DNA of 64,000 nt, from contig CP018227.1 of assembly GCA_016865035.1 (NCBI GenBank), positions 4,064,115-4,128,114 on the forward strand, written 5' to 3'. The notes under the pieces are model-generated. The model was not told where the DNA came from. It was given only the letters and a program-made list of their open reading frames with translations, and did no database searches. Shown piece after piece: positions 27,009 through 37,100 of the stretch (positions within the stretch are counted from its first letter, which is position 1; every line of letters starts with the position of its first letter). Source of the stretch: Kordiimonadales bacterium IMCC3096 (GTDB taxonomy: Bacteria; Pseudomonadota; Alphaproteobacteria; Minwuiales; Minwuiaceae). The translations under genes were made by a program, and so were the position numbers.

Positions 27009-28274
27009 TCAATGCAGCGCAGGCGTCGGGCCGTGCCCTGTCTCGTCGATCATGTGCCCGCGCTGGAACCGGTCGAGGGTGAAGGCGGCGTTGAGGTCGT
27101 GGGGTTCGTCGCGGGCTATTGTCCAGGCGAAGCACCAGCCTGACGCCGGAGTGGCCTTGAACCCGCCGTAGCACCAGCCCGCGTTGACGTAGAGGCCGTC
27201 GATGGGGCTCTTCGTGATGATCGGGCTGCCGTCCATGGTCATGTCCATGATGCCGCCCCAGCTGCGCAGCAGTTTCAGCCGCCGCGTGTTGGGGAACAGG
27301 GACGCCAGCAGCCCGTGGACATTGTGCACCACCGGCAGGTTGCCGCGCTGGGCGTAGGAATTGTAGCCGTCGATGTCGCCGCCATAGACCAGCCCGCCCT
27401 TGTCGGACTGGGAGACGTAGAGGTGGGCGGCGCCGAAGGTGACGACGGTGTGGATCAGGGGTTTCAGTCCCTCCGACACGAAGGCCTGCAGCACATGGCT
27501 CTCGATGGGCAGGTTGTTCAGGCCCGCCTGCAGCAGCACGACGCTTGAGTTGCCCGCCACCGCGACGCCGATCTTGCCCGCCTTGATCTCGCCGCGCGTG
27601 GTCTCGACGGCGTTGATGCGCCCTGCCCCGTCGCGACGGAAGCCCAGCACCTCACAGTTCTCGATGATGTCCACGCCCAGCCGGTCGGCACCGCGCGCAT
27701 AGCCCCAGGCCACCGCGTCATGCCGCGCGGTCCCGGCGCGGGGCTGCAGCAGGCCGCCGTGAACGGGAAAGCGGGCGTCCATCGACATGTCGATACCGGG
27801 GCAGAGCTTCGCCACTTCCTCCCGCCCCAGCAGTTCGGCATCGATGCCGTTCAGACGCATGGAGTTGCCGCGCACGGCGTGGGCGTCCATCTGCTCCGGC
27901 GTGTGGGCCAGGTTGAGCACGCCGCGCTGGCTGAACATGACGTTGTAGTTGAGGTCGCGCGACAGCCCCTCCCACAATTTCATGGAATGCTCGTAGAAGC
28001 GGTTGTTCTCCGGCAGCAGGTAGTTGGAGCGGACAATGGTGGTGTTCCGCCCGATGTTGCCGGACCCGAGCCAGCCCTTCTCCAGCACCGCGACATTGGT
28101 GATGCCGTGCAGTTTCGCCAGGTAGTAGGCCGTGGCCAGCCCGTGTCCGCCGCCACCGACGATGATCACGTCATAGGCCGGCTTCGGCTCCGGCTTGCGC
28201 CAGGCCATCTTCCAGCCCCGGTTGCCGGTCAGCCCTTCCTTCAGCAGCCGCAGCGCGGAATATTCACCCAGCAT
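27009..28274 (-). CDS. FAD-dependent oxidase, sarcosine oxidase beta-subunit (SoxB) type
   Basis: A 421-residue flavoprotein of the DAO family. The dinucleotide-binding motif is VIIVGGGGHGLATAYYL, followed by LEKGWLGSGNIGRNTTIVRS, which is characteristic of the beta subunit of heterotetrameric sarcosine oxidase. The C-terminal SWGGIMDMTMDGSPII and VNAGWCYGGFKATPASG support the same family. The usual partners (soxA, soxD, soxG) are not adjacent, so it acts alone or with subunits encoded elsewhere; oxidation of an N-methyl amino acid or similar amine is inferred. A degraded copy of its last ~75 codons lies 1.5 kb away at 25466-25585. Confidence 0.85.
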   Translation of the reverse strand: MLGEYSALRLLKEGLTGNRGWKMAWRKPEPKPAYDVIIVGGGGHGLATAYYLAKLHGITNVAVLEKGWLGSGNIGRNTTIVRSNYLLPENNRFYEHSMKLWEGLSRDLNYNVMFSQRGVLNLAHTPEQMDAHAVRGNSMRLNGIDAELLGREEVAKLCPGIDMSMDARFPVHGGLLQPRAGTARHDAVAWGYARGADRLGVDIIENCEVLGFRRDGAGRINAVETTRGEIKAGKIGVAVAGNSSVVLLQAGLNNLPIESHVLQAFVSEGLKPLIHTVVTFGAAHLYVSQSDKGGLVYGGDIDGYNSYAQRGNLPVVHNVHGLLASLFPNTRRLKLLRSWGGIMDMTMDGSPIITKSPIDGLYVNAGWCYGGFKATPASGWCFAWTIARDEPHDLNAAFTLDRFQRGHMIDETGHGPTPALH

Positions 28275-28355
28275 CGGGCACCCTCACCGTTCATCCCGTC
28301 CCGGCTGCAGCCTAGCAGTCGCTGGCCACGCCCGCCCTGCCGGAAATCGACAGGA

Positions 28356-29195
28356 TCAGCCGGAATCTGTCTCCAGCACGACCTTGGCGTGATCGCGCAC
28401 CGCATAGCAATAGGCGCAACCATGGGCACAACTGTCGTAGCGGCCGATGTCGCGGCTCTCGGCGCAGGCGCATCCCGGTCGGTTGCCCTTCTGCCGCGCC
28501 CCGATCCGGGTGCCCACGATGTCGGACAGGCGTGCGACGTCGATGCAGGCGGCGGGGCGCAGCGGGTCGGCCAGCAGATGCGGCTGGGAGCAGAGCGTGG
28601 GTGTCAGCCCGTGATCGACGGCGATCCGGCCAAGCGCGGACAGCAGTTCCCGCTTGCACTCGTCGTCCGGGTCTTCCACGACGACGTCCGGCGCCAGCCG
28701 TTTCAGGTTCCGGGTGGACTTGGCGTACAGCGTCGCGGCGGAGAAGGTCACCTCATCCACATGCGGCGCGATCTGCGCCGCCAGCCGCCGGAAGTTCTGC
28801 CGATGGAACGCCGGTGATGTCAGATCGGTCCAGAGCACCGGGTCGTAGCGCCAGACGACGGCACGCGGCCCGAACGTTGCGGCCAGCCAGGCGATCTCCC
28901 GCACCGCATGCTCTACCGGCGGCACCCCACGCTCCAGCACCGCCGGGTAGCCGGTCACCGTGTAGGTGACCATGAAGGGAGCCACGGCGCGGGCCGCGCC
29001 CAGCCCGTCGCGGAACGGCCGCGTGTTCCGGGTCCAGAAGACCACGGCATCCACATCCCCGGGTCGCAGCGACACGCGGTACGGCTTCGCGCCATAGGGG
29101 TTGGGCACATCCACATGCCCGTCCCGCAGACGCGCCTGAAACCACGCGCCATGGAACGCCGGAATGTCGCTGCGATAGCTGGCGGAGATGATCAT
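28356..29195 (-). CDS. DUF1848 family protein
   Basis: A 279-residue cytoplasmic protein of the DUF1848 family. The N terminus IISASYRSDIPAFHGAWF and the segments VDAVVFWTRNTRPF and AVVWRYDPVLW are typical. The C terminus is Cys-rich (GCACAESRDIGRYDSCAHGC, then YCYA) and probably binds an Fe-S cluster; spore photoproduct lyase-like or radical chemistry has been suggested for such folds, but no function is established. It is divergent from the Atm1-type exporter gene. Confidence 0.85.
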   Translation of the reverse strand: MIISASYRSDIPAFHGAWFQARLRDGHVDVPNPYGAKPYRVSLRPGDVDAVVFWTRNTRPFRDGLGAARAVAPFMVTYTVTGYPAVLERGVPPVEHAVREIAWLAATFGPRAVVWRYDPVLWTDLTSPAFHRQNFRRLAAQIAPHVDEVTFSAATLYAKSTRNLKRLAPDVVVEDPDDECKRELLSALGRIAVDHGLTPTLCSQPHLLADPLRPAACIDVARLSDIVGTRIGARQKGNRPGCACAESRDIGRYDSCAHGCAYCYAVRDHAKVVLETDSG

Positions 29196-29298
29196 GCTGC
29201 CCGATATAGGCCAGTCCGGGCCACCGGACTATCGCCGGACACTTGGCAAGCCTATCCTGCCGCCCCATTTCGCCAGAAGTCCTTTCCCGGAGTCTCCC

Positions 29299-31137
29299 TT
29301 GCGCCAAAGCACATCCAGTGAACCCACCGGCCCGCTCGAATGGGCCGTGCTGCTGCGGCTGCTGCCCTATCTCTGGCCTGCGGGGGAAAAGGGACCGAAG
29401 CTGCGGATCTTCATCGCGGCACTCTGTCTTGCCGGGTCGATCGCGGCGGGCGCCGGGGTGCCGTTCCTGCTGAAATATGCCGTCGATGCGCTGGACGGGA
29501 CCACCCAGACCCTGATGGTGGCCGTGGCCTTCGTGATTGCCTATGGCGCGGCGCGGGTGCTGCAGCAGGGGCTGGCGCAGGCACGTGATGCGGTGTTCTC
29601 TGCTGTCGGCCAGCGGGCGGCGCGCAATGTCGGGCGACGGGTGTTTCAGCGCCTGCATGAGCTGTCCTATCGCTTCCATACCGAACGCCGGACAGGCGCG
29701 CTGCATCAGGTCATCGACCGGGGTGCCAAGGCCATCGACTTCCTGCTGCGCATGGCGCTCTTCAACGTGCTGCCCACCATCGGTCAGGCGCTGATCTTCT
29801 GCGGCATCCTGGTGATCGAGTACAATGTCTGGTTCGCGGTCGCGACGCTGGCTACGGTGGTCTGCTACATCGGTTTCACCTTCATCGTCACCGAATGGCG
29901 CATCGGCATCCGGCGCGAGATGAACAAGCGCGACGAACAGGCCAACGGCAGCGCCATCGACAGCCTGCTGAACTTCGAGACCGTGCGCTATTTCGCCAAT
30001 GAGGACTATGAGGTTGATCGCTTCGACGGCCGCCTGGCGCGCTACGAGAAGGCCGCCGTACGGTCCCAGGTCAGCCTCGCCTTCCTGAACACCGGCCAGG
30101 GTTTCATCGTAGCGCTGGGACTGGTCATCGTCATGGCCATGGCCGCCAACGGCGTCGTCAACGGCCGCATGACCATCGGCGACTTCGTGCTGGTCAATGC
30201 CTTCCTGATCCAGCTCTACATGCCGCTCAACCTGCTGGGCATGGTCTACCGCGAGGTGAAGCAATCGCTGGCGGACATGGAGAAGATGTTCCGTCTGATC
30301 GACCAGGATGTGGAGGTGGAGGACGCACCGAACGCCCCTGCCCTCAGGTTCGAGGGCGGCAATCTGCGGTTCGAGGACGTGCAGTTCGGCTATGACGCGC
30401 GCCGGGCCGTGCTGGGCGGCATCTCCTTCGAGGTGCCTGCGGGCCGCACGGTCGCCGTGGTCGGATCTTCCGGTGGTGGCAAGTCCACGCTGACCCGGCT
30501 GCTGTTCCGGTTCTTCGACGTCGGTGCCGGGCGGATCAGCATCGACGGCCAGGACATTCGCAGCGTGACGCAGAAGTCGCTGCGCCGGCATCTGGGTGTG
30601 GTGCCGCAGGACGTGGTGCTGTTCAACGACACGCTGGAACACAACATCCGCTATGGCGATCTGACCGCCGACGATGCGGCCCTGAACCGCGCCATCGACC
30701 AGGCCCAGTTGCGCGCCCTGATCGGCAATCTGCCCGACGGCCTGAAGACCATGGTCGGCGAACGCGGCCTGAAGCTCTCCGGCGGCGAGAAGCAGCGCGT
30801 CGCCATCGCCCGCATGATGCTGAAGGATCCGGGCATCATGATCTTCGACGAGGCCACCTCCGCCCTCGACACCGCGACGGAGCGGGAGATCCAGCGTGCG
30901 CTGCGCGATGTCTCGAAGGGCCGCACCACCCTGATGATCGCCCACAGGCTCTCCACGGTCGTGGAGGCGGACGAGATCATCGTCCTCGACCAGGGCCACA
31001 TCGCGGAACGCGGCAGCCACGCCAGCCTGCTTGCCCGGAACGGCCTCTACACCGCCATGTGGCAACGCCAGCAGGCGGAACGCGAAGAGGAAGCCACAAC
31101 GACACCCGAGACGGTCACCACGGCGGCGGCCGAGTAG
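29299..31137 (+). CDS. Atm1/HMT-type ABC exporter
   Basis: A half-transporter of about 612 residues with six transmembrane helices and one ATPase domain, homologous to mitochondrial Atm1 and bacterial heavy-metal exporters that move glutathione-linked metal or sulfur species. The membrane part has YRFHTERRTGALHQVIDRGA and SLLNFETVRYFANEDYEVDR, both typical of Atm1. The ATPase has Walker A GSSGGGKST, signature LSGGEKQRVAIARMM and Walker B IMIFDEATSALD. I choose the TTG at 29299, seven bases after GGAG, because the ATG at 29188 would overlap the divergent DUF1848 gene and add a disordered leader. The start is not certain. Confidence 0.87.
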   Translation: MRQSTSSEPTGPLEWAVLLRLLPYLWPAGEKGPKLRIFIAALCLAGSIAAGAGVPFLLKYAVDALDGTTQTLMVAVAFVIAYGAARVLQQGLAQARDAVFSAVGQRAARNVGRRVFQRLHELSYRFHTERRTGALHQVIDRGAKAIDFLLRMALFNVLPTIGQALIFCGILVIEYNVWFAVATLATVVCYIGFTFIVTEWRIGIRREMNKRDEQANGSAIDSLLNFETVRYFANEDYEVDRFDGRLARYEKAAVRSQVSLAFLNTGQGFIVALGLVIVMAMAANGVVNGRMTIGDFVLVNAFLIQLYMPLNLLGMVYREVKQSLADMEKMFRLIDQDVEVEDAPNAPALRFEGGNLRFEDVQFGYDARRAVLGGISFEVPAGRTVAVVGSSGGGKSTLTRLLFRFFDVGAGRISIDGQDIRSVTQKSLRRHLGVVPQDVVLFNDTLEHNIRYGDLTADDAALNRAIDQAQLRALIGNLPDGLKTMVGERGLKLSGGEKQRVAIARMMLKDPGIMIFDEATSALDTATEREIQRALRDVSKGRTTLMIAHRLSTVVEADEIIVLDQGHIAERGSHASLLARNGLYTAMWQRQQAEREEEATTTPETVTTAAAE

Positions 31138-33504
31138 TCACCGCTCCCCCGGTTTCCGCAGGGCATTGTTGGCGGACCGGGCGATGGAGGCTGAATCGAG
31201 GCCGAAGTGGCGGTAGAGATCGGCGACGGTGCCGGTCTGGCCGAAGTGTTCCACCCCAAGCGGGATGGTCCGGTGACCGCCAACGGCACCCAGCCATGAC
31301 AGTGTCGCGGGATGGCCGTCGGTGACGGTCAGGACCGTGCAATGGGCCGGCAGGGCGGAGAACAGCGTTTCCACATGGCTGCTGGCGCGGCGGTTGCCAC
31401 GGCTGCGGTCGCGCTGCGCCGCGGTCCAGCCCGCGTTCAGCCGGTCGGCGGAGGTGACGGACAGCACCGCCACATCCCGATGGTGCTGGGCCAGCTTTCC
31501 GGCGGCATCAATGGCCTCGTTCGCCACCGCGCCCTGATAGGCCACGACAAGCTCACAACCCGGCCCCGGCGGGCGCATCCAGTAGGCACCGTCGATGACG
31601 TTCCGGGCGAAATCCGGGTTGGGGCGTCGGCCCGGCTGTTCCAGCGGATTGGTGGTGAGACGCAGGTAGACGGAGCCGCCGGTCTCGTCGCGTAGCCAGG
31701 TCCGCTCATCCGGGTCCCCCTCCCCGTCGTTCTGCATGTAGGCGAAGGCCCAGCGCATGATGATGGCCAGTTCATCGACGAACGCGGGCTCGAAAGCCGC
31801 AAGGCCGTCCTGTGCCATGCCGATCAGCGGCGAGCCGATGGACTGGTGCGCGCCCCCCTCCGGTGCCAGCGTGATGCCGGACGGGGTGCCGACAATCATG
31901 AAGCGCGCATCCTGGTAGCAGGCATAGTTAAGGGCATCGAGACCGCGCGCGACAAACGGGTCATAGACCGTGCCGACCGGCAGCAGGCGCTTGCCGAACA
32001 GGGAATGCGACAGCCCGGCCGCGCCGAGCAGCAGGAACAGGTTCATCTCCGCGATGCCCAGTTCGATGTGCTGCCCCTCCGGCGCGAACTCCCACTTCGC
32101 GGTGGAGGGGATGCTCTCCGCGATGAAGGTATCGGCCTGTTCGGTACGCGCGAACAGCTTGCGGCGGTTGACCCAGGGGCCGAGGCTGGTGGTGCCGGTC
32201 ACGTCAGGCGACATGGTGACGATCCGGTCCGCGAGATCGCTGTCGCCCTTGGCAAGCTGATCCAGAATCCGACCGAATGCGGTCTGGGTGGAAATCTCCC
32301 CGCGCACGGCAAGATCGATCTCCTGTGACGCAATCACCCTGTCCGAATAGCGCCGCCGTCCCCGGGCAAAGAACGGAGTCTGATCAAGAAAGGCCTGCAG
32401 TGCCTCCGGGTCGGCGACGGTGGCGAACCGCTCCCACTCCTCCCCCTCGGCAACGCCCATGTGCTGCTGCCATTCGGCCATCTGGGTCTTGTTCATCAGA
32501 CCGCCATGGTTGTCCTTGTGGCCGGCGATGGGCGTGCCCCAGCCCTTGACCGTATAGGCCAGGAAGCAGACGGGGCGGTCGTGATCGATGGCGTCGAAGG
32601 CTTCCGCCATGGTCTGCACGCAATTGCCGCCCAGGTTCTCCATCAGTGCCGCCAGTTCCGCATCGCTGCGCCGGTTGATCAGCGCCGTGACGTCGCCCTG
32701 ATCGCCCAGCGCATCCATCAGCCTTTGCCGCCAGACCGCACCGCCCATGAAGGTCAGCGCGGCATAGAGCTGGTTCGGGCAGTCGTCGATCCAGGCGCGA
32801 AGTTTCTCGCCTCCCGGCTCCTGAAAGGCGGCCCGCTGCAGGTGGCCGTACTTGACGCGCACGACATCCCAGCCGAACGCCTCGAAGATCTTCTCGATCC
32901 GTCCGAACAGCCCCTCCCGCACGATCCCGTCCAGGGACTGGCGGTTGTAGTCGATGATCCACCAGGTGTTGCGCAGATCGTGCTTCCAGCCTTCCTGCAG
33001 GCATTCGTAGACATTGCCCTCGTCCAGTTCCGCGTCGCCCACCAGCGCCACCATGCGCCCCAGCGGAACCTCCGCACCCCACGGCTTGGCGGAAACATAG
33101 TCCTGCACAAGTGACGCGAAGGAGGTGATCGCCACGCCGAGACCGACAGAGCCGGTGGAGAAATCCACGTCATCCACGTCCTTGGTGCGGGACGGATAGG
33201 ACTGCACGCCGCCATAGCCGCGGAAATTCTCCATCCGCGCCCGGGTCTGCTGCCCCATCAGGTACTGGATCGCATGAAAGATCGGCGAGGCATGGGGCTT
33301 CACGGCCACCCGGTCCTCGGGCCGCAGGGCGGAAAAGTAGAGCGCCGTCATGATCGAGACCATGGAGGCGGAAGATGCCTGGTGGCCCCCGATCTTGATG
33401 CCGCCCTCCTTGGGGCGCAGGTGGTTGGCATTGTGGATCATCCAGTGGGACAGCCAGAGCAGCCGCTGCTCGATGGTCTTCAGATGGCTGTGCCGTGCAT
33501 TCAT
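31138..33504 (-). CDS. Homodimeric 2-oxoacid dehydrogenase E1 (AceE-like transketolase)
   Basis: A 788-residue thiamine-diphosphate enzyme with an AceE-like layout, though shorter than E. coli AceE (887). The ThDP motif is GDAELDEGNVYECLQEGW followed by IIDYNRQSLDG. The pyrimidine-binding half includes GIAEMNLFLLLGAAGLS and the C-terminal transketolase domain ends GVEHFGQTGTVADLYRHFG. It decarboxylates a 2-oxoacid and reductively acylates an E2 partner; neither E2 nor E3 is adjacent. A divergent Lrp-type regulator suggests an amino-acid-derived 2-oxoacid such as 2-oxobutyrate (compare mdeB with mdeR in Pseudomonas), which is my inference. The ATG at 33504 is chosen as the N terminus matching the family. 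Confidence 0.85.
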   Translation of the reverse strand: MNARHSHLKTIEQRLLWLSHWMIHNANHLRPKEGGIKIGGHQASSASMVSIMTALYFSALRPEDRVAVKPHASPIFHAIQYLMGQQTRARMENFRGYGGVQSYPSRTKDVDDVDFSTGSVGLGVAITSFASLVQDYVSAKPWGAEVPLGRMVALVGDAELDEGNVYECLQEGWKHDLRNTWWIIDYNRQSLDGIVREGLFGRIEKIFEAFGWDVVRVKYGHLQRAAFQEPGGEKLRAWIDDCPNQLYAALTFMGGAVWRQRLMDALGDQGDVTALINRRSDAELAALMENLGGNCVQTMAEAFDAIDHDRPVCFLAYTVKGWGTPIAGHKDNHGGLMNKTQMAEWQQHMGVAEGEEWERFATVADPEALQAFLDQTPFFARGRRRYSDRVIASQEIDLAVRGEISTQTAFGRILDQLAKGDSDLADRIVTMSPDVTGTTSLGPWVNRRKLFARTEQADTFIAESIPSTAKWEFAPEGQHIELGIAEMNLFLLLGAAGLSHSLFGKRLLPVGTVYDPFVARGLDALNYACYQDARFMIVGTPSGITLAPEGGAHQSIGSPLIGMAQDGLAAFEPAFVDELAIIMRWAFAYMQNDGEGDPDERTWLRDETGGSVYLRLTTNPLEQPGRRPNPDFARNVIDGAYWMRPPGPGCELVVAYQGAVANEAIDAAGKLAQHHRDVAVLSVTSADRLNAGWTAAQRDRSRGNRRASSHVETLFSALPAHCTVLTVTDGHPATLSWLGAVGGHRTIPLGVEHFGQTGTVADLYRHFGLDSASIARSANNALRKPGER

Positions 33505-33661
33505 GGTGCCTGTCCCCATACCGTTCCCGTCGGCCTGGCGGATGCCGTCAGCACGCCGCGCAGCAGGCAAAGCATATCACCATGGCCGAAGTGATTTCTT
33601 GCGAATGCAGCTTATCCTGTTCATGGATATGGTGTTATCGGCGGCAACGAAGGATTTTCTG

Positions 33662-34129
33662 GTGACTTCCACCAAACTGGACGAGATCGACCTGCGAATC
33701 CTGCGGGAGTTGGGAAAGGACGGTCGGATCACCGCCGCCGAACTCAGCCAGCGGGTCGGGCTGAGTGCCACACCGGTCATCCGTCGCCTGAAGCAGCTCG
33801 AAGACAGCGGCGTGATCAGGGGCTATGTCGCGCTGATCGACGAGGCGGCGCTGGGTTACACCATGTCGGTGTTCGTTTCGGTCAAGCTGGACCGCCAGGT
33901 CGATCACGCCCTGCGCAGTTTCGAGAGCGCCATCTCCCTGTTCCCGGAGGTGGTGGACTGCTGGCTGATGACCGGCAACCGCGACTACCTGTTGCGCATC
34001 GCCGTCACGGGCCTGAAGGAGTTCGAGGAACTGATGATCGAACGGCTGGTGAAGATCGACGGCGTCGCCTCCATCGAATCCTCCATTCCCATCCGCCGGG
34101 TGAAGGCGGGCATTTCGCGCAGTCCGTGA
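33662..34129 (+). CDS. Lrp/AsnC family transcriptional regulator
   Basis: A 155-residue regulator: winged helix at residues about 5-65 (LDEIDLRILRELGKDGRIT, LSATPVIRRLKQLEDSGVI) and an AsnC ligand-binding RAM domain (VFVSVKLDRQVDHALRSFES to IRRVKAG). Such proteins form octamers and sense amino acids. The start is the GTG at 33662, seven bases after AAGGA; longer readings lack a ribosome site. It is divergent from the E1 gene and probably controls it and itself. A near-perfect inverted repeat lies between them: ATATCACCA (33574-33582) and TGGTGTTAT (33630-33638), 8 of 9 paired. Confidence 0.87.
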   Translation: MTSTKLDEIDLRILRELGKDGRITAAELSQRVGLSATPVIRRLKQLEDSGVIRGYVALIDEAALGYTMSVFVSVKLDRQVDHALRSFESAISLFPEVVDCWLMTGNRDYLLRIAVTGLKEFEELMIERLVKIDGVASIESSIPIRRVKAGISRSP

Positions 34130-34154
34130 TGCCCTGTCGGGCAGGTGGCGCGGA

Positions 34155-37100
34155 TCAGGTCTGCGCCCTGATCCCGCCCTCTGCCTTCGCGCCGGGGGCG
34201 AGCTTGAAGACTTCGCCTTCACGGGCCTTGGCGCGGTGGACGACGCGCTGGATACCGGGAATGGCGAGCAGGCTGGGTTTGACGATCTGTTCCATGGACA
34301 GCAGCGAATAGGGACAGTTGGAACAACTGCCGACGAAGCGGACACGCAGTTCACCGATCCCCTCGTCGATCTCCAGCACATCCAGCCGTCCGCCGTCATT
34401 GGCCAGTACCGGCGCGATGACCCGCTCCACCCGTTCCGCCAGGGTGCCGGCATAGAGCTGGTCCGGGTCGAACAGGGCCGGTGACGGCGTGTCCCGGTCA
34501 GTGCAGGCGCGTATCTCCTCGATCGCCTTCGCATCCTTGGTGGCGTCGATGATGCCGAGTGCGACAAAGGCGTCGGCAAGCTCGGGCGAGATCTTCTGGT
34601 GCACGAGGTACTTCACGAAACCGGACTTGTTGGCGGGGGAGAAGGAGAGCTTCTCCCGGTATTCTTCCCAGTCCAGATCAACGGGGCCGGAGATCTCGAA
34701 ATTGGCATCACCGGTGCGCACATAGTCCACGATCAGTTCGCCCAGCCGGTCGAAGAAGCGGCAATGCTCCTTGCCCGTCGCGGCGCGCTTGCGGTTGATC
34801 ACCATGCCGCGCAGCTTGGTCAGTTCACGGTCCTTCGGCAGCACACCGGTGATGACATCGACACGGACGGCGCGGTTGCGCTTCCGGTCCACCATCAGCA
34901 GGGCGCTGTTGCCGATGGCGCGGGAATGCACCAGCAGCGCGGACCCGATCTCCGCCGGCGAGATGCCCAGGAAATGCGCCGGCACGTCACCGGCACAGGG
35001 AATGGCCACCCCGCTGACAAAGGCCAGATCATCACGGCGGATGGTGGCATTCGCACCGAACAGCAGGTCGAGACCGCGCTTGGCGGCAACGAAGAGCTGG
35101 ATCGCCACGATCTCTTCCTTGAACTCCAGCACCGCGCTCTTGTGCGCCGACAGCAGGTCGAGGGTCTGTTCATTGCCCGCCTCATCCACCACGGTCACGC
35201 CGCCGACGAAATCGGACAGGATCGGGTGCATGATCGACTGGTAGTCGAGGCGGCGCAGCAGCGGCAGATAGACCAGCAGGAAGCGGTCCCGCTGTTCCCC
35301 GTCCAGCCCGCGCAGCAGGTCACCGGCGGCAGCCTTGTAGCCCGGATCGGAGGAATAGCGCTGGAAGAAGGCGGTGACGGCGCCGACGGCCTCGCTCAGT
35401 TCCCGTGCCGCATCGGTCTGCGGATCGCGCAACTGGTCCGACGGCAGCCAGTGAATGCCGTGCCGGTCGTCGCGCTGGGTTGCCACCCAGTCCTCGTCGG
35501 TGGGGAAGGTGGCGCGCCAGTCGGCGAAGATGATGTCGATGCAGCGGTTCAGCGCCGCCGCGTCCGGGGCCGACCAGAGAGCCAGTTCCAGCGGGCGCAG
35601 CGGGGCAAGCTGCACCGGGGTGCGCTTGATCAGGCTCTGGTGGGTGAACTGGTCCGCCTCCACGTAATCCGTCAGGCGGTTCACCTCCCCCGGCACGAAG
35701 TCGATGAAGGCCGTGCCACGGGCGACGCGGTCATTCAGCGCCACCTGGGCGATCACGGCGCCATGACCGGCGACCATGCGCGTCGCAATCCCTTCCTCAA
35801 GGCCCAGCGCCGCCGCCTCGTCCGGGTGCAGTTCGACGTGATGCTCGTCCGGGTCCAGGCCATAGATCGGCAGGGTCTTGATGCCAGAGTTGTAACGTCC
35901 CCTGCCCCGCAGTGCCTGACGTCCGGGCCGTCCGCGACCGCTGATCAGCGACAGGGTACCGGGGGGCAGATCCGCCTCCAGCCGTGCCATGAAGTCGTCC
36001 GGCGGGCAGACCAGCCGGGCCAGCGTCTTCGTGTCCTGATGCAGACCGGGAAAGATCTCGCCGGAGCTGTTCTCGACGTTGTATCGGCCGTTGCCACCCC
36101 ACTGCACGCCCATGCCGGCGTTGGCGCGCAGCATGTCGTGGCTGATCGCCTCCCCCTCCGCATTCTCCAGACGGCAATACATGTCCAGGTCACGGCTGAC
36201 CTGCACCAGATGGTCGAACACCCGGTCGGGCATGATCTGGTCCTGATTGTCCAGATAACGGGCGAAGGTGCGGTGCACCACGTCCGGGTCCAGATCGTTC
36301 AGTTCCGCCGTGTCGGGATTGCGCAGCCGCTCCGCGATCTTCACCGCCAGTCGGGCCAGGATCTGCTCGTCGGCCCAGGCCTTCTCCGGCGGGGTGCTGA
36401 GCTGCTGCTGCAGTTGCAGGGTGCGGTCCCCGCGCTGGATGACGCCTGTCCGCTCCACATAGGTCATGGCTGGCAGCAGCACGTCGGCATGGTCCAGCAC
36501 CCCTTCGCCCAGGAAGCTGTCGATGACGATATTGAACGACCGGCCCATGCGGCGGGTCCAGTGACCGACACGCGGCATGTTCTTGGTCATCTGGGTACCG
36601 ACGAAGATGAAGCAGTAGATGCGGTCATCCTCCGCCATCTGGGAGACCGGTGTCCCCTTGTGGTCGGGAATGTTGTCGATGGGTATGTCGAGGATGTCGG
36701 CCAGTGCCTGCCGATGGCTGGCCTCGGCCGGGTCATGGTTGAACACCAGCTTGCGGCCGTTGAAGCCCATCATCAGCTCGCTGGTGGCATTCGACTGACC
36801 GGCGATGCGCATGGAACCGGCGCCCTTGCGCCCGACATTGCCTGTCAGCAGCAGCAGGTTGAGGTTGGTGGAGAAGCCGTAGCTGCCGGTCGACTGGTTG
36901 ACGCCCATGCTGGAGACAAAGGCGACCTTGGGCCGGTACCCGCTCTCGTCCGGCTTCGCACACAGCTCGGCATAGCGGCGGATGGTGGCGGCAAGTTCTG
37001 CGATGTCCTGCCCGGGCATGGCGATGCGGCGGGCCGCTTCCTCCGGCACGCAGCGGTCTTCCGACACCAGCTTGCGGAACGCGGCAATGCTGTCGGGATC

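Noticed and set aside
28753-31065. Minus-strand frame that runs from opposite the Atm1-type exporter into the DUF1848 region
   Set aside because: Both underlying genes are well supported by motifs in other frames; this frame has low-complexity, Asp/His/Gln-rich composition.
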